The position numbers and the translations under genes were made by a program. This document shows, in pieces, positions 30,706-40,514 of a stretch of 64,000 bases of DNA (its first letter is position 1; each line of letters begins with the position of its first letter). This stretch comes from Hydrogenophaga sp. (GTDB lineage: Bacteria > Pseudomonadota > Gammaproteobacteria > Burkholderiales > Burkholderiaceae_C), in the NCBI RefSeq assembly GCF_030373225.1, contig NZ_JAUCZG010000025.1, positions 1 through 64,000 on the forward strand, read 5' to 3'. The notes beneath the pieces were generated by a model that worked only from the letters and a program-made list of their open reading frames with translations, made no database searches and was not told the DNA's origin.

Positions 30706-31804
30706 CGGCGTCGCGCTGCGCATTGAGCCAGCGCTTCGCCCGAACCCCGTTGCCGAGCTGCCCCAGGTCGTCTTCGATGCCGGCGAGCTCGGCCTCCAGC
30801 GCACGCACCTGGTCGATGCGGTTCTGCAGCAGCGTGTTGGCGTTGGGCGACTGGCCCTGGGGCAGGTCGAATTCATCGGCCAGCGCGGTCTGGCGCCCGG
30901 CGCGTTCGCGCTCCAGTTCGGCCACCTGGGCCTTCAGCAACAAGGTGAGTGAGGCCAGGCGTTCGTCCGACAGCTTGTGGACCGCGGCCGGGTCACTCAG
31001 CTCGGCGCGGCTCTGGATCTGCAGCAGTGTGACGAGATCGCGCTTTTCGTAGGCCGCGTTGGCTTCGCTCATGAGGGCGGTCTTGTGCAGGCGCGCTTGC
31101 GGGTCGGTTTCGCGGTCGGGGTGCAGGGCGCTGGCGAGCTGGCGAAACAGGCGGCGCAACAGCGTGTCGGCGTCCAGTTGCCCGGTCTGGCGCAGCGCGG
31201 CACCCGGCTTCTTGCGCTCCCGCCGGGCCTGGGCGGCTTCGCGCTTCTTGTCCTGCGCTTCTTCCTGCGAGCGACGCAGGCGCGCCATGCCGGCGCGCAG
31301 CAGTTGCTCGGCAGTGAGGTCCTGGCCTTCGTCGTCAAGGCGCTCGCCAAGGACCGACTCCAGCCGCGTGCGCAGCGCATCGGCCTCGGCCTGCCGGAGC
31401 TCGGCCAGGGTGCGCGGGCTGTGGCGATCGTGCAGTTCGCGCATGGCCTCGCCCACCGGGCCGCCCGCATCCACCAGGGCGCGGGTCAACCGGCACAGCA
31501 CCGCGCGGGCCACCTCGGCCTGACCCCGGCTGAGTTCCTTGCCGAGCAGAAAGCCGTCGAGCGCCAGTGCCAGTTCGCGTTGGCCCTGCTCGAGCCGGCG
31601 GCGCAGCGGGTGCACGGCGCCATGCAGTTCCTGGCGGTGCAGCTGGCCCAGCGTGTCGAGCTCGGCGAGCTGGCTCTTGAGCTTGTCGATGCGGGTGAGT
31701 TGCAGGTTGTAGGCGCGCGCCGCGGCGGACAGGGCCTGGGCGTCGGGCGGCAGCACGAGCAGGGAGGCAGCGGGGCCGGCAACGGCGGGACGTGAGGAGG
31801 GCAT
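30689..31804 (-). CDS. Coiled-coil protein with internal J-domain-like segment
   Basis: Charged, largely helical protein of 371 aa. Residues about 205-265 resemble a DnaJ J-domain, with HPD at 228-230 (LASALHPDRETDP) and SEANAAYEKRDLVTLLQI after it. Flanking regions (30-200, 275-350) are Arg/Glu/Leu-rich and look coiled-coil. It may be a DnaK co-chaperone, but no zinc finger or substrate domain is evident. Its ATG (31804) is only 23 bases from the divergent radA start. No clear Shine-Dalgarno sequence is visible. Confidence 0.75.
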   Translation of the reverse strand: MPSSRPAVAGPAASLLVLPPDAQALSAAARAYNLQLTRIDKLKSQLAELDTLGQLHRQELHGAVHPLRRRLEQGQRELALALDGFLLGKELSRGQAEVARAVLCRLTRALVDAGGPVGEAMRELHDRHSPRTLAELRQAEADALRTRLESVLGERLDDEGQDLTAEQLLRAGMARLRRSQEEAQDKKREAAQARRERKKPGAALRQTGQLDADTLLRRLFRQLASALHPDRETDPQARLHKTALMSEANAAYEKRDLVTLLQIQSRAELSDPAAVHKLSDERLASLTLLLKAQVAELERERAGRQTALADEFDLPQGQSPNANTLLQNRIDQVRALEAELAGIEDDLGQLGNGVRAKRWLNAQRDAVRRER

Positions 31805-31827
31805 GAGGGACTATATTGCCCAGCACC

Positions 31828-33204
31828 ATGGCCAAAGACAAAACCCAATTCACCTGCAACGAGTGCGGCGGCTCCAGCCCCAAATGGCTGGGCAAATGCC
31901 CGCACTGCAACGCCTGGAACACCCTGGTGGAATCGGTCGCCGAACCGAGCGCCCCGCCGAAGAACCGCTTTGCCTCTCTGGCCAGGACCGCCGAGGTCAC
32001 CACCCTGGCCGACATCGACGCCACCGACGTGCAGCGCACGCCCACCGGCCACGACGAGCTGGACCGCGTGCTGGGTGGCGGCATTGTGGAAGGCGGCGTG
32101 GTGCTGATCGGCGGCGACCCGGGCATCGGCAAGTCCACTCTGCTGCTGCAGGCGTTGGATTCGTTGCAGCGCGCCGGGGTCAAAACGCTCTATGTGACCG
32201 GTGAGGAAAGTGGTGCCCAAGTGGCGCTGCGCTCGCGCCGCCTGGGGCTGGACGGCTCGCAAGTCAGCGTGCTGGCCGAGATCCAGTTGGAGAAGATCCT
32301 GGCCACGCTGGACCATGTGCGGCCCGGCATCGCGGTGATCGACTCGATCCAGACCGTGTATTCGGAGCAGCTCACCTCGGCGCCGGGCTCGGTGGCGCAG
32401 GTGCGGGAGTGCGCGGCCCACCTCACCCGCGCGGCAAAGGCCAGCGGCACTGCGATCGTGCTGGTCGGCCACGTGACCAAGGAAGGCGCGCTGGCCGGCC
32501 CGCGCGTGCTCGAGCACATGGTCGACACGGTGTTGTATTTCGAAGGTGACACACACAGCAGCTTTCGGCTGATCCGTGCGATCAAGAACCGCTTTGGCGC
32601 GGTCAACGAGATCGGCGTGTTCGCCATGACCGAGAAGGGCCTCAAGGGCGTGAGCAACCCGAGTGCCATCTTCCTGTCGCAACACACGGAGCCGGTGCCG
32701 GGCAGCTGCGTGATGGTGACCCTGGAGGGCACGCGGCCCATGCTGGTGGAGATCCAGGCGCTGGTGGACACCGGCGGCCCTTCGCCCCGGCGCCTGAGTG
32801 TGGGCCTGGACCGCGACCGCCTGGCCATGTTGCTGGCGGTGCTGCACCGCCACGCCGGCGTGGCCTGCATGGACCAGGACGTGTTCGTCAACGCGGTGGG
32901 CGGCGTGCGCATCAGCGAGCCGGCGGCCGATCTGGCGGTGATGCTGGCCATCACCAGCAGCCTGCGCGGCCGGGCCTTGCCCAAGGGCTTCATTGCCTTT
33001 GGCGAGGTGGGCCTGGCCGGCGAGGTGCGCCCGGCGCCGCGCGGCCAGGAGCGCCTGAAGGAGGCCGCCAAGCTGGGCTTTTCGGTGGCGGTGGTGCCCA
33101 GGGCGAATCTGCCGAAGAAGAACGACAAGTCGTTCGAAGGCCTCACGGTGCACGGCGTGGACCGCATCGAAGAGGCCATGGAGCTGGCCCGCAGCCTGGC
33201 CTGA
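31828..33204 (+). CDS. radA: DNA repair protein RadA
   Basis: RecA-related ATPase and helicase of 458 aa that promotes branch migration in recombination. An N-terminal C4 zinc finger uses C10, C13, C24 and C27; Walker A GGDPGIGKST is at 95-104; the RadA-specific KNRFG is at 253-257; and a Lon-protease-like domain forms the C-terminus. The ATG at 31828 is preferred over an in-frame TTG at 31816. A TATATT just upstream could be a -10 box giving a very short leader. Confidence 0.97.
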   Translation: MAKDKTQFTCNECGGSSPKWLGKCPHCNAWNTLVESVAEPSAPPKNRFASLARTAEVTTLADIDATDVQRTPTGHDELDRVLGGGIVEGGVVLIGGDPGIGKSTLLLQALDSLQRAGVKTLYVTGEESGAQVALRSRRLGLDGSQVSVLAEIQLEKILATLDHVRPGIAVIDSIQTVYSEQLTSAPGSVAQVRECAAHLTRAAKASGTAIVLVGHVTKEGALAGPRVLEHMVDTVLYFEGDTHSSFRLIRAIKNRFGAVNEIGVFAMTEKGLKGVSNPSAIFLSQHTEPVPGSCVMVTLEGTRPMLVEIQALVDTGGPSPRRLSVGLDRDRLAMLLAVLHRHAGVACMDQDVFVNAVGGVRISEPAADLAVMLAITSSLRGRALPKGFIAFGEVGLAGEVRPAPRGQERLKEAAKLGFSVAVVPRANLPKKNDKSFEGLTVHGVDRIEEAMELARSLA

Positions 33205-33266
33205 GGCCGCGCGGCCTGCGTACAAACCGCAGCAGCGCCGGCGGCGCGGCAACGGACAATGGCGCC

Positions 33267-33689
33267 ATGCAACTGAAGAAATTCCTTGTTCCCCTGGGCT
33301 GCGCGGTCCTCCTGGTGGTGGCGCACCGCGCCTCCGGCTGGCCCGGTGTGGCCGCGGTCGGCGGCGGCCTGCTCATGTGGCTGCTGCTGCACCTCACCCG
33401 CTTGATGACGGTGCTCAAGCGCGCCGCCAACCGCCCGATCGGCCACGTCGACAGCGCGGTGATGCTCAATGCCAAGCTCAAATCCGGCGTGACGCTGATG
33501 CACGTGATCGCCATGACCCGCGCGCTGGGTGAGCGGCTGTCCGTCGAGGGCGCCGAGCCCGAGGTCTACCGCTGGACCGACGCCGGGCTGTCCTGCGTGG
33601 AAGCCGAATTCGCCGGCGGCAGGCTGGTGCGCTGGCAGCTGGCACGCCCCGACCCGCAGGCGCCAGACCCGCTCGTCCCGGCGCCGTAA
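33267..33689 (+). CDS. Conserved membrane-anchored hypothetical protein
   Basis: Protein of 140 aa that I do not recognise functionally. Two hydrophobic segments lie near residues 5-20 and 25-47. They are followed by a soluble part containing LMTVLKRAANRPIGHVDSAVMLNAKL and a basic/acidic tail. It lies between radA and ilvE on the same strand. The TAA stop is part of a TAAAAT that could be the -10 box for ilvE. Confidence 0.7.
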   Translation: MQLKKFLVPLGCAVLLVVAHRASGWPGVAAVGGGLLMWLLLHLTRLMTVLKRAANRPIGHVDSAVMLNAKLKSGVTLMHVIAMTRALGERLSVEGAEPEVYRWTDAGLSCVEAEFAGGRLVRWQLARPDPQAPDPLVPAP

Positions 33690-33756
33690 AATCGCCGGTT
33701 TGGCGACCCGCCCTGTGGGTTGGGCGCCCCCCCACGAACAACTCACAAGGACCCCC

Positions 33757-34707
33757 ATGAGCCCCATCGTTCCCTCGATGTCCGACCGCGACGGCAAGAT
33801 CTGGATGGACGGCCAGATGGTGGAATGGCGCGACGCCAGGATCCACGTGCTGACCCACACGCTGCATTACGGCTGCGGCGCGTTCGAAGGTGTGAGGGCT
33901 TACAACGCCGTCGGCGGCACGGCGATCTTCCGCCTGGAAGAACACACCGAGCGCCTGTTCAACAGCGCCAAGATCCTGCGCATGAAGCTGCCCTTCACCA
34001 TGGAAGAGGCCATGGAAGCGCAAAAAGCCGTGGTGCGCGAGAACAAACTCGAGAGCTGCTACATCCGCCCGCTGACCTGGATCGGCGACAAGAAACTGGG
34101 CGTTTCTCCGAAGGGCAACACCATCCACCTGATGGTCGCGGCCTGGGCCTGGGGTGCCTACCTGGGCGAGGAAGGCCTCAAGCGCGGCATCCGCGTGAAG
34201 ACCAGCAGCTACACGCGTCACCACGTCAACATCACCATGACGCAGGCCAAGGCGGTGAGCAACTACACCAACAGCATCCTGGCCAACATGGAAGTCACCG
34301 ACGAGGGCTACGACGAAGCGCTGCTGCTCGACGCCTCGGGCTTCGTGAGCGAAGGCGCCGGCGAAAACATCTTCGTGGTCAAGAACGGCGTGATCTACAC
34401 GCCCGACCTGTCCGCCGGCGCGCTCAACGGCATCACGCGCAACACCGTGTTCCACATCGCCAAAGACCTGGGGCTGGAAATCGTGCAGAAGCGCATCACC
34501 CGCGACGAGGTCTACATCGCCGACGAGGCCTTCTTCACCGGCACCGCCGCCGAGGTGACACCGATCCGCGAACTCGACCGCATCGAGATGGGCAAAGGCG
34601 ACTACGTGGGTACCCGCGGCCCCATCACCGAGAAGATCCAGAGCGCCTTCTTCGACATCGTGAACGGCCGCAATCCGAAGTACGCCCACTGGCTCACCAA
34701 GGTTTGA
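33757..34707 (+). CDS. ilvE: Branched-chain amino acid aminotransferase
   Basis: PLP-dependent fold-type IV transaminase of 316 aa for Leu, Ile and Val. The PLP lysine is K165 in MTQAKAVSNY, and SEGAGENIFVVKNG at about 198-211 is the family signature. AAGGA at good spacing supports the ATG at 33757; an internal Met eight residues on is a weaker option. The zinc-finger protein follows 5 bases downstream, a pairing I associate with related genomes. Confidence 0.96.
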   Translation: MSPIVPSMSDRDGKIWMDGQMVEWRDARIHVLTHTLHYGCGAFEGVRAYNAVGGTAIFRLEEHTERLFNSAKILRMKLPFTMEEAMEAQKAVVRENKLESCYIRPLTWIGDKKLGVSPKGNTIHLMVAAWAWGAYLGEEGLKRGIRVKTSSYTRHHVNITMTQAKAVSNYTNSILANMEVTDEGYDEALLLDASGFVSEGAGENIFVVKNGVIYTPDLSAGALNGITRNTVFHIAKDLGLEIVQKRITRDEVYIADEAFFTGTAAEVTPIRELDRIEMGKGDYVGTRGPITEKIQSAFFDIVNGRNPKYAHWLTKV

Positions 34708-34712
34708 CCGAC

Positions 34713-34919
34713 ATGAGCACCCCAGCCATCGAACTCAAGGCCAGCGACCTCAATGCCCAGGGCGGCGTGTTCTGCCCGAACAAGCTGGCCGACATGAAAC
34801 TCTGGAACAGCCACCCCAAGGTGTATCTGGATGTGGCGCACACCGGCGAAGCCAAATGTCCTTATTGCGGAACGGTCTACCGCCTCAAGGCGGGCGAGAC
34901 GGTTTCACACGGACACTGA
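34713..34919 (+). CDS. Small CHCC zinc-finger domain protein
   Basis: Protein of 68 aa with a single zf-CHCC-type zinc site: C21, H34 (in HPKVYLD), C49 and C52 (CPYCG). The domain is shared with the mitochondrial complex I subunit NDUFS6, but the bacterial role is unsettled. It is translated from the ATG at 34713, 5 bases after the ilvE stop, so it is probably co-transcribed with ilvE. Confidence 0.88.
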   Translation: MSTPAIELKASDLNAQGGVFCPNKLADMKLWNSHPKVYLDVAHTGEAKCPYCGTVYRLKAGETVSHGH

Positions 34920-35021
34920 TCTGCCCACTGAAACCGCCGAAAGCCGCGGTTTGGCAAAGATAATGTGGGGCGGTTGGCAGCCTGCGGGTGGCCACAACAT
35001 TGTCATTTTCAGGAAGATTCC

Positions 35022-36101
35022 ATGATCCTCGTCACTGGCGGCGCCGGCTTCATCGGCGGCAACTTCGTGCTCGACTGGCTGGCCGGGCCTGCCGAGGCCG
35101 CCGAGTCCGTCATCAACCTCGACAAGCTCACCTACGCCGGCAACCTGGAAAACCTGGCCAGCCTGCAGGGCAATCCGCGCCATGTGTTCGTGCAGGGCGA
35201 CATCGGTGACAGTGCACTGGTGGCGCGCCTGCTGGCCGAGCACCGGCCACGCGCGGTGATCAACTTTGCGGCGGAGAGCCACGTCGATCGCTCGATCCAT
35301 GGCGCAGAAGACTTCATCCAGACCAACATCGTGGGCACCTTTCGCCTGCTCGAGGCGGTGCGCGCGCACTGGACTGCCTTGCCGGCCGACGAGAAGTCTG
35401 CGTTCCGTTTCCTGCACGTGAGCACCGACGAGGTGTATGGCAGCCTCGCCCCCGACGCACCGGCCTTCACCGAAACCCACGGATTCGAGCCCAACAGCCC
35501 GTACTCGGCCAGCAAGGCCGCCAGCGACCACCTCGTGCGCGCCTGGCACCACACGCACGGCCTGCCGGTGCTCACCACCAACTGCAGCAACAACTACGGG
35601 CCCTTGCATTTCCCCGAGAAACTGATCCCGCTGATGATCGTCAACGCACTCGCGGGCAAGCCCTTGCCGGTGTACGGCGACGGCATGCAGGTGCGCGACT
35701 GGCTCTACGTGAAAGACCATTGCAGCGCCATTCGCCGCGTGCTCGAAGGCGGGCGCCTGGGCGAGACCTACAACGTCGGTGGTTGGAACGAGAAACCCAA
35801 CCTGGAGATCGTGCACACCGTCTGCGCCCTGCTCGACGAGCTGCGACCGCGCAGCGACGGCCAGCCCTACGCCAGCCAGATCAGCTACGTGAAAGACCGC
35901 CCCGGCCACGACCGCCGCTACGCCATCGACGCGCGCAAGATCGAACGCGAGCTCGGCTGGAAGCCGGCAGAAACCTTCGAGAGCGGCATCCGCAAGACGG
36001 TGCAGTGGTACCTCGACCATCCCGACTGGGTGGCCAACGTGCAAAGCGGCTCGTACCGCCAGTGGGTGCAGACGCAGTACGAGGCGCCCGTGTCCGCATG
36101 A
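35022..36101 (+). CDS. rfbB: dTDP-glucose 4,6-dehydratase
   Basis: Second enzyme of dTDP-L-rhamnose synthesis, 359 aa, extended SDR. GGAGFIG at 6-12 binds NAD; STDEVYG starts at 134 with the dehydratase Asp136-Glu137 pair, and Tyr161/Lys165 complete the active site. AGGAAG precedes the ATG at 35022. It is the first gene of the surface-polysaccharide locus and overlaps rfbD by ATGA. Confidence 0.97.
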   Translation: MILVTGGAGFIGGNFVLDWLAGPAEAAESVINLDKLTYAGNLENLASLQGNPRHVFVQGDIGDSALVARLLAEHRPRAVINFAAESHVDRSIHGAEDFIQTNIVGTFRLLEAVRAHWTALPADEKSAFRFLHVSTDEVYGSLAPDAPAFTETHGFEPNSPYSASKAASDHLVRAWHHTHGLPVLTTNCSNNYGPLHFPEKLIPLMIVNALAGKPLPVYGDGMQVRDWLYVKDHCSAIRRVLEGGRLGETYNVGGWNEKPNLEIVHTVCALLDELRPRSDGQPYASQISYVKDRPGHDRRYAIDARKIERELGWKPAETFESGIRKTVQWYLDHPDWVANVQSGSYRQWVQTQYEAPVSA

Positions 36102-36997
36102 AGGTTCTGCTGCTGGGCAAAAACGGACAGGTCGGCTGGGAACTGCAGCGCAGCCTGGCCCCGTTGGGCGAGCTGGTTGCCCTGGACCGGCACAGCACGC
36201 TCACCGACGGCGGCTGCGGAGACCTGAACGACCTTGACGGCCTGCGCGATACGGTGCGGCGCCTGCGGCCCGGCGTCATCGTGAATGCAGCGGCCCACAC
36301 CGCCGTGGACAAGGCCGAGAGCGAGCCCGACCTGGCGCGGACGCTGAACGCCCGGGCGCCCGGCGCGCTGGCCGAAGCGGCCAACGGTGTCGGGGCCTTG
36401 CTGGTGCACTATTCCACCGACTACGTGTTTGACGGCGGCGGCCACACACCCTGGACCGAAGACGCCACCACCGGCCCGCTCAGCGTGTATGGGCAAACCA
36501 AACTGGAGGGTGAGCGCCTGATCGCCGCGGCCGGTGCGCGCCACCTGATCTTTCGCACCAGCTGGGTCTACGCCGCACGCGGCGGCAACTTCGCCAGGAC
36601 CATGCTGCGGCTGGCGCAAGAGCGCGAGCGGCTTGCCGTGATCGACGACCAGGTCGGCGCACCCACCGGGGCAGAGTTGATCGCCGACGTGACGGCGCAT
36701 GCCATTCGCCAGACCCTGAGCGACGAGGCCTGCTGCGGCACCTACCACCTGGCAGCTGCGGGTGAAACCAGCTGGAACGGCTACGCCCGCTTCGTGCTGG
36801 AGACGGCCCGCGCGCTCAAGCCCGAGCTTTTGATCAAGGCGCAGGAAGTGGCCACCGTGCCCACCAGCGCCTACCCCACGCCGGCCCGCCGGCCGCTGAA
36901 TTCGCGGCTGGACACTTCATACTTGCGCAGCACCTTTGGTTTGAACCTGCCCGACTGGCAACACGGCGTGCGTCGTATGCTTGCCGAAATTTTGTGA
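36098..36997 (+). CDS. rfbD: dTDP-4-dehydrorhamnose reductase
   Basis: Last enzyme of dTDP-L-rhamnose synthesis, 299 aa. GKNGQVG at 7-13 binds NAD(P)H, and Tyr131/Lys135 (SVYGQTK) are catalytic. The start overlaps the rfbB stop (ATGA). The order rfbB-D-A-C is standard. rfbA begins 10 bases after its stop. Confidence 0.97.
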   Translation: MKVLLLGKNGQVGWELQRSLAPLGELVALDRHSTLTDGGCGDLNDLDGLRDTVRRLRPGVIVNAAAHTAVDKAESEPDLARTLNARAPGALAEAANGVGALLVHYSTDYVFDGGGHTPWTEDATTGPLSVYGQTKLEGERLIAAAGARHLIFRTSWVYAARGGNFARTMLRLAQERERLAVIDDQVGAPTGAELIADVTAHAIRQTLSDEACCGTYHLAAAGETSWNGYARFVLETARALKPELLIKAQEVATVPTSAYPTPARRPLNSRLDTSYLRSTFGLNLPDWQHGVRRMLAEIL

Positions 36998-37007
36998 GAC
37001 CCATCGC

Positions 37008-37895
37008 ATGACGCAACGCAAAGGCATCATCCTCGCCGGTGGCTCCGGCACCCGCCTGCACCCGGCCACCCTGGCCATCAGCAAACAGCTGCTGCCGGTG
37101 TACGACAAGCCGATGATTTATTACCCGCTGACCACGCTCATGCTCGCCGGCATCCGGGACGTGCTCATCATCAGCACACCGCAGGACACACCGCGTTTCC
37201 AGCAGCTGCTGGGCGACGGCAGCGCCTGGGGCATGAGCCTGCAATACGCGGTGCAACCCAGCCCCGACGGGCTGGCCCAGGCCTTCATCATCGGCGCCGA
37301 CTTTGTGGGAAACAGCCCCAGCGCCCTGGTGCTCGGCGACAACATCTACTACGGCCACGACTTCACCACGCTCCTGGCCGACGCCGACAACCAGACCAGC
37401 GGGGCCACGGTGTTCGCTTACCACGTGAACGATCCCGAACGCTATGGCGTGGTGGCCTTCGACCAGACAGGCAAGGCCAGCAGCATCGAAGAAAAACCAT
37501 TGAAGCCGCAAAGCAACTACGCGGTGACCGGCCTGTACTTCTACGACCAGCAAGTGGTGGACATCGCCAAAGCCGTCAAGCCCAGCGCACGCGGCGAACT
37601 TGAAATCACCGCGGTGAACCAGGCCTACCTGGACCTCGGCCAGCTCAACGTGCAAATCATGCAGCGCGGCTATGCCTGGCTGGACACCGGCACCCACGAC
37701 AGCCTGCTCGAAGCCAGCCAGTTCATCGCCACGCTGGAACACCGCCAGGGCCTGAAGATTGCCTGCCCCGAAGAGATCGCCTGGCGCCACGGCTGGATCG
37801 ACAACGCCCAGCTCGACGCCTTGGCCCAGCCCATGCTCAAGAACGGATACGGCCAGTACCTGGCGCGTCTGCTCAAGGAACCGGTGCACCGATGA
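37008..37895 (+). CDS. rfbA: Glucose-1-phosphate thymidylyltransferase
   Basis: First enzyme of dTDP-L-rhamnose synthesis, 295 aa. It makes dTDP-glucose from dTTP and glucose-1-phosphate and is normally inhibited by dTDP-rhamnose. The nucleotide-binding GGSGTRLHP lies at 11-19, with DKPMIYYPL further on. The open frame extends upstream into rfbD, but the ATG at 37008 gives the family start. It overlaps rfbC by ATGA. Confidence 0.97.
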   Translation: MTQRKGIILAGGSGTRLHPATLAISKQLLPVYDKPMIYYPLTTLMLAGIRDVLIISTPQDTPRFQQLLGDGSAWGMSLQYAVQPSPDGLAQAFIIGADFVGNSPSALVLGDNIYYGHDFTTLLADADNQTSGATVFAYHVNDPERYGVVAFDQTGKASSIEEKPLKPQSNYAVTGLYFYDQQVVDIAKAVKPSARGELEITAVNQAYLDLGQLNVQIMQRGYAWLDTGTHDSLLEASQFIATLEHRQGLKIACPEEIAWRHGWIDNAQLDALAQPMLKNGYGQYLARLLKEPVHR

Positions 37896-38437
37896 AAGTC
37901 ACTCCCACCGCCATCCCCGATGTGCTCATCATCGAACCCAAGGTGTTCGGTGACGAGCGCGGCTTCTTCTTCGAGAGCTTCAACCAGAAGGCCTTCAACG
38001 ACGCCACCGGTCTCGATGTGAACTTCGTGCAGGACAACCACAGCCGCAGTGCCAAGGGTGTGCTGCGCGGCTTGCACTACCAGGTGCAACAGCCGCAGGG
38101 CAAGCTGGTGCGGGTGGCGCGCGGGGCGGTGTTCGATGTGGCGGTCGACATTCGCAAGGGGTCGCCCACTTTTGGTCAATGGGTCGGCGTGGAACTCTCC
38201 GAAGACAACCACAGGCAACTCTGGGTGCCGCCTGGTCTGGCCCATGGATTCCTCGTCGTCAGTGAATCAGCCGACTTTCTGTACAAGACCACGGACTACT
38301 ACGCGCCGCAGCATGAGCGATGCATTGTCTGGAACGATCCGGGCATTGGTATCGAATGGCCGCTCAAGGGTGCACCTGCGCTATCCAACAAGGACCGCCT
38401 CGGATTGGCGTTGGACGCGGCCCAGTTGTTTGAATAG
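37892..38437 (+). CDS. rfbC: dTDP-4-dehydrorhamnose 3,5-epimerase
   Basis: Cupin-fold epimerase of 181 aa, third step of the dTDP-L-rhamnose pathway. The catalytic His62 lies in RGLHYQ with K71 after it, and the Tyr residues around 131-136 (YKTTDYYAP) form the rest of the active site. The start is coupled to rfbA by ATGA. With it, the full dTDP-rhamnose pathway is encoded in the window. Confidence 0.97.
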   Translation: MKVTPTAIPDVLIIEPKVFGDERGFFFESFNQKAFNDATGLDVNFVQDNHSRSAKGVLRGLHYQVQQPQGKLVRVARGAVFDVAVDIRKGSPTFGQWVGVELSEDNHRQLWVPPGLAHGFLVVSESADFLYKTTDYYAPQHERCIVWNDPGIGIEWPLKGAPALSNKDRLGLALDAAQLFE

Positions 38438-38473
38438 GCCGATATGCCGTGTGAATGGCAACAGGGAAATGCC

Positions 38474-39418
38474 ATGAGTCGCAATCTGGAAAAAGACAAC
38501 GAGGTCGGTCTGCTCGACCTGCTGATTCTGGTTGCGGAAAACTTCAAGCTGCTCATCATAGGATCCGTGCTCGCAGGCTTGATCGCAGCGGGCTTGGCTT
38601 ATCTCGCTCCGAAGCGTTTCGTGAGCCACGCCATATTGGCACTGCCTTCTCAAGTTCACGGACTGAGCCATGTCTACGACGTGATCAAGATTCAGACTCC
38701 GCCCCAGGTGGCCGAACTGATCACCGCTCCAAGCGTACTTGACCCCGTGATCGTCAGTCTGAAGCTGGCGCAAGGGCACACGCTCGCCACAGCACGAAAC
38801 AAACTTTTGAGCCAACTCAGGGTAGCGGCTCACCCAGACGGCCTGGTGCACCTGCACGTTACATCGCAGACACCCGAGCAGGCACAGGCTGTGGCCAACG
38901 CAATCCTGGAGAGTTGGCTGAAGAGCACGGTACCTGGCGTGGAAGAGCAGGCCGCGCTGAAGAAAATGCTCGCCCATGCCGAGTCATCCCTGAGCGCGTC
39001 ACGTCGACTGATCGAGCGATTGTCGCCAGAGCATGACGTGTCCCCTGGAAACACCCTGAAGCCGGACGATGGGGCAGCAATGCTGATTGCGGCTGCAGAT
39101 CTTCAAACACGCTATCTGCACGAAACCACGGAAATCGCCAGCTTGCTTCGAGGCTATTCAAATGACGTTGTCAAACAGGTGCCAACCCTGCCCTCCGGGC
39201 CAGAAGCAATGCCGAAGGGCTTGATTGCCTTGCTGAGCGCTCTGGCCGCGGCCATGATGCTCCTCCTCTGGATTCTGATCGTGCAAGCATGGAGGAGCGC
39301 TGAGCAGGATCCGGCGATCGCGCCCAAGTTGCTGCGGCTACGGGCCGCTCTCGGGATGAAACACCCCCCAACCAATGGTATCCAGCTGCGAGCCGACCAC
39401 AGCAATGACCAACTCTGA
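38474..39418 (+). CDS. Wzz-like polysaccharide chain-length regulator
   Basis: Inner-membrane protein of 314 aa with the Wzz/PCP topology: an N-terminal helix (about 26-46, [21 protein letters not shown]), a large periplasmic helical part, and a C-terminal helix ([22 protein letters not shown]). Such proteins set the number of repeat units in O-antigen or capsule made by Wzy. There is no tyrosine-kinase domain, as expected for an O-antigen-type Wzz. AGGGA supports the ATG at 38474 over an earlier in-frame ATG at 38444. Confidence 0.85.
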   Translation: MSRNLEKDNEVGLLDLLILVAENFKLLIIGSVLAGLIAAGLAYLAPKRFVSHAILALPSQVHGLSHVYDVIKIQTPPQVAELITAPSVLDPVIVSLKLAQGHTLATARNKLLSQLRVAAHPDGLVHLHVTSQTPEQAQAVANAILESWLKSTVPGVEEQAALKKMLAHAESSLSASRRLIERLSPEHDVSPGNTLKPDDGAAMLIAAADLQTRYLHETTEIASLLRGYSNDVVKQVPTLPSGPEAMPKGLIALLSALAAAMMLLLWILIVQAWRSAEQDPAIAPKLLRLRAALGMKHPPTNGIQLRADHSNDQL

Positions 39419-39419
39419 C

Positions 39420-40508
39420 ATGAACAACAAGACAGCACTGATCACGGGTGTGACCGGCCAGGACGGCGCTTACCTGGCCGAGTTCCTTTTGAAGAAGGGC
39501 TACATCGTGCACGGCATCAAACGCCGCGCCTCGATGTTCAACACGGCCCGCATTGACCACCTTTATCGCGATCCACACGAGCCGGGGGTCCGTTTTTTTC
39601 TGCACCACGGAGACCTGACCGATTCCAGCAGTCTCATTCGCATCATTCAGCAGGTTCAGCCCGACGAAATCTACAACCTGGCCGCGCAGAGCCACGTCGC
39701 AGTTTCCTTTGAGGAACCGGAGTACACGGCCAACTCCGATGCCCTGGGTGCCCTGCGCGTTCTGGAGGCGATCCGCATTCTGGGGATGGAAAAGAAGACC
39801 CGCTTTTACCAAGCCTCCACCTCCGAGCTGTATGGCCTGGTGCAGGAAACGCCACAAAAGGAGACCACCCCCTTCTACCCTCGTTCGCCCTACGCGGTAG
39901 CCAAGCTATATGCCTACTGGATCACGGTGAACTACCGCGAAGCCTACGGCATGTACGCCTGCAACGGCATCCTCTTCAACCACGAATCACCGGTGCGCGG
40001 CGAAAACTTCGTGACCCGAAAAATCACGCGCGCGCTGGCACGCATCAAGCTCGGTTTACAAGAGCACCTTTACTTGGGCAACCTGAATGCGCTACGCGAC
40101 TGGGGACACGCCAAGGACTACGTTGAGATGCAGTGGCTCATGTTGCAGCAGACGCAGGCCGAAGACTTTGTCATTGCCACAGGGGTTCAATACAGTGTGC
40201 GGGACTTCGTGAACGAAGCCGCGGGAGAGCTGGGCATCAGGATGCGCTGGGAAGGCGACGGCGTGGAAGAAAAAGGATACGACGAACAAGGCAAGTGCCT
40301 GGTCTCTGTCGACCCCCGCTACTTCCGCCCTACGGAAGTAGAAACGCTTTTGGGCGACGCGTCCAAGGCACGTGAGAAGCTCGGTTGGTCGCCCAGGATC
40401 ACCTTCCGGGAGCTTGTCAGCGAGATGGTCCGCGAGGACCTGAAATCCGCGGAGAGAGACGAGCTCGTCAAACGCCACGGCTACTCGGCAAACGATTACC
40501 ACGAGTAA
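39420..40508 (+). CDS. gmd: GDP-mannose 4,6-dehydratase
   Basis: Makes GDP-4-keto-6-deoxy-D-mannose, precursor of GDP-D-rhamnose, GDP-L-fucose and related sugars; 362 aa. GxxGxxG is at residues 10-16, and the catalytic set is T134, E136 (STSELYG) with Y158 and K162 (SPYAVAK). [12 protein letters not shown] near 35-45 fits the NADP and tetramer region. The ATG at 39420 lies 1 base after the Wzz-like stop; an in-frame ATG at 39405 is possible. No adjacent fcl or classical rmd is seen. Confidence 0.96.
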   Translation: MNNKTALITGVTGQDGAYLAEFLLKKGYIVHGIKRRASMFNTARIDHLYRDPHEPGVRFFLHHGDLTDSSSLIRIIQQVQPDEIYNLAAQSHVAVSFEEPEYTANSDALGALRVLEAIRILGMEKKTRFYQASTSELYGLVQETPQKETTPFYPRSPYAVAKLYAYWITVNYREAYGMYACNGILFNHESPVRGENFVTRKITRALARIKLGLQEHLYLGNLNALRDWGHAKDYVEMQWLMLQQTQAEDFVIATGVQYSVRDFVNEAAGELGIRMRWEGDGVEEKGYDEQGKCLVSVDPRYFRPTEVETLLGDASKAREKLGWSPRITFRELVSEMVREDLKSAERDELVKRHGYSANDYHE

Positions 40509-40514
40509 GCGCAG

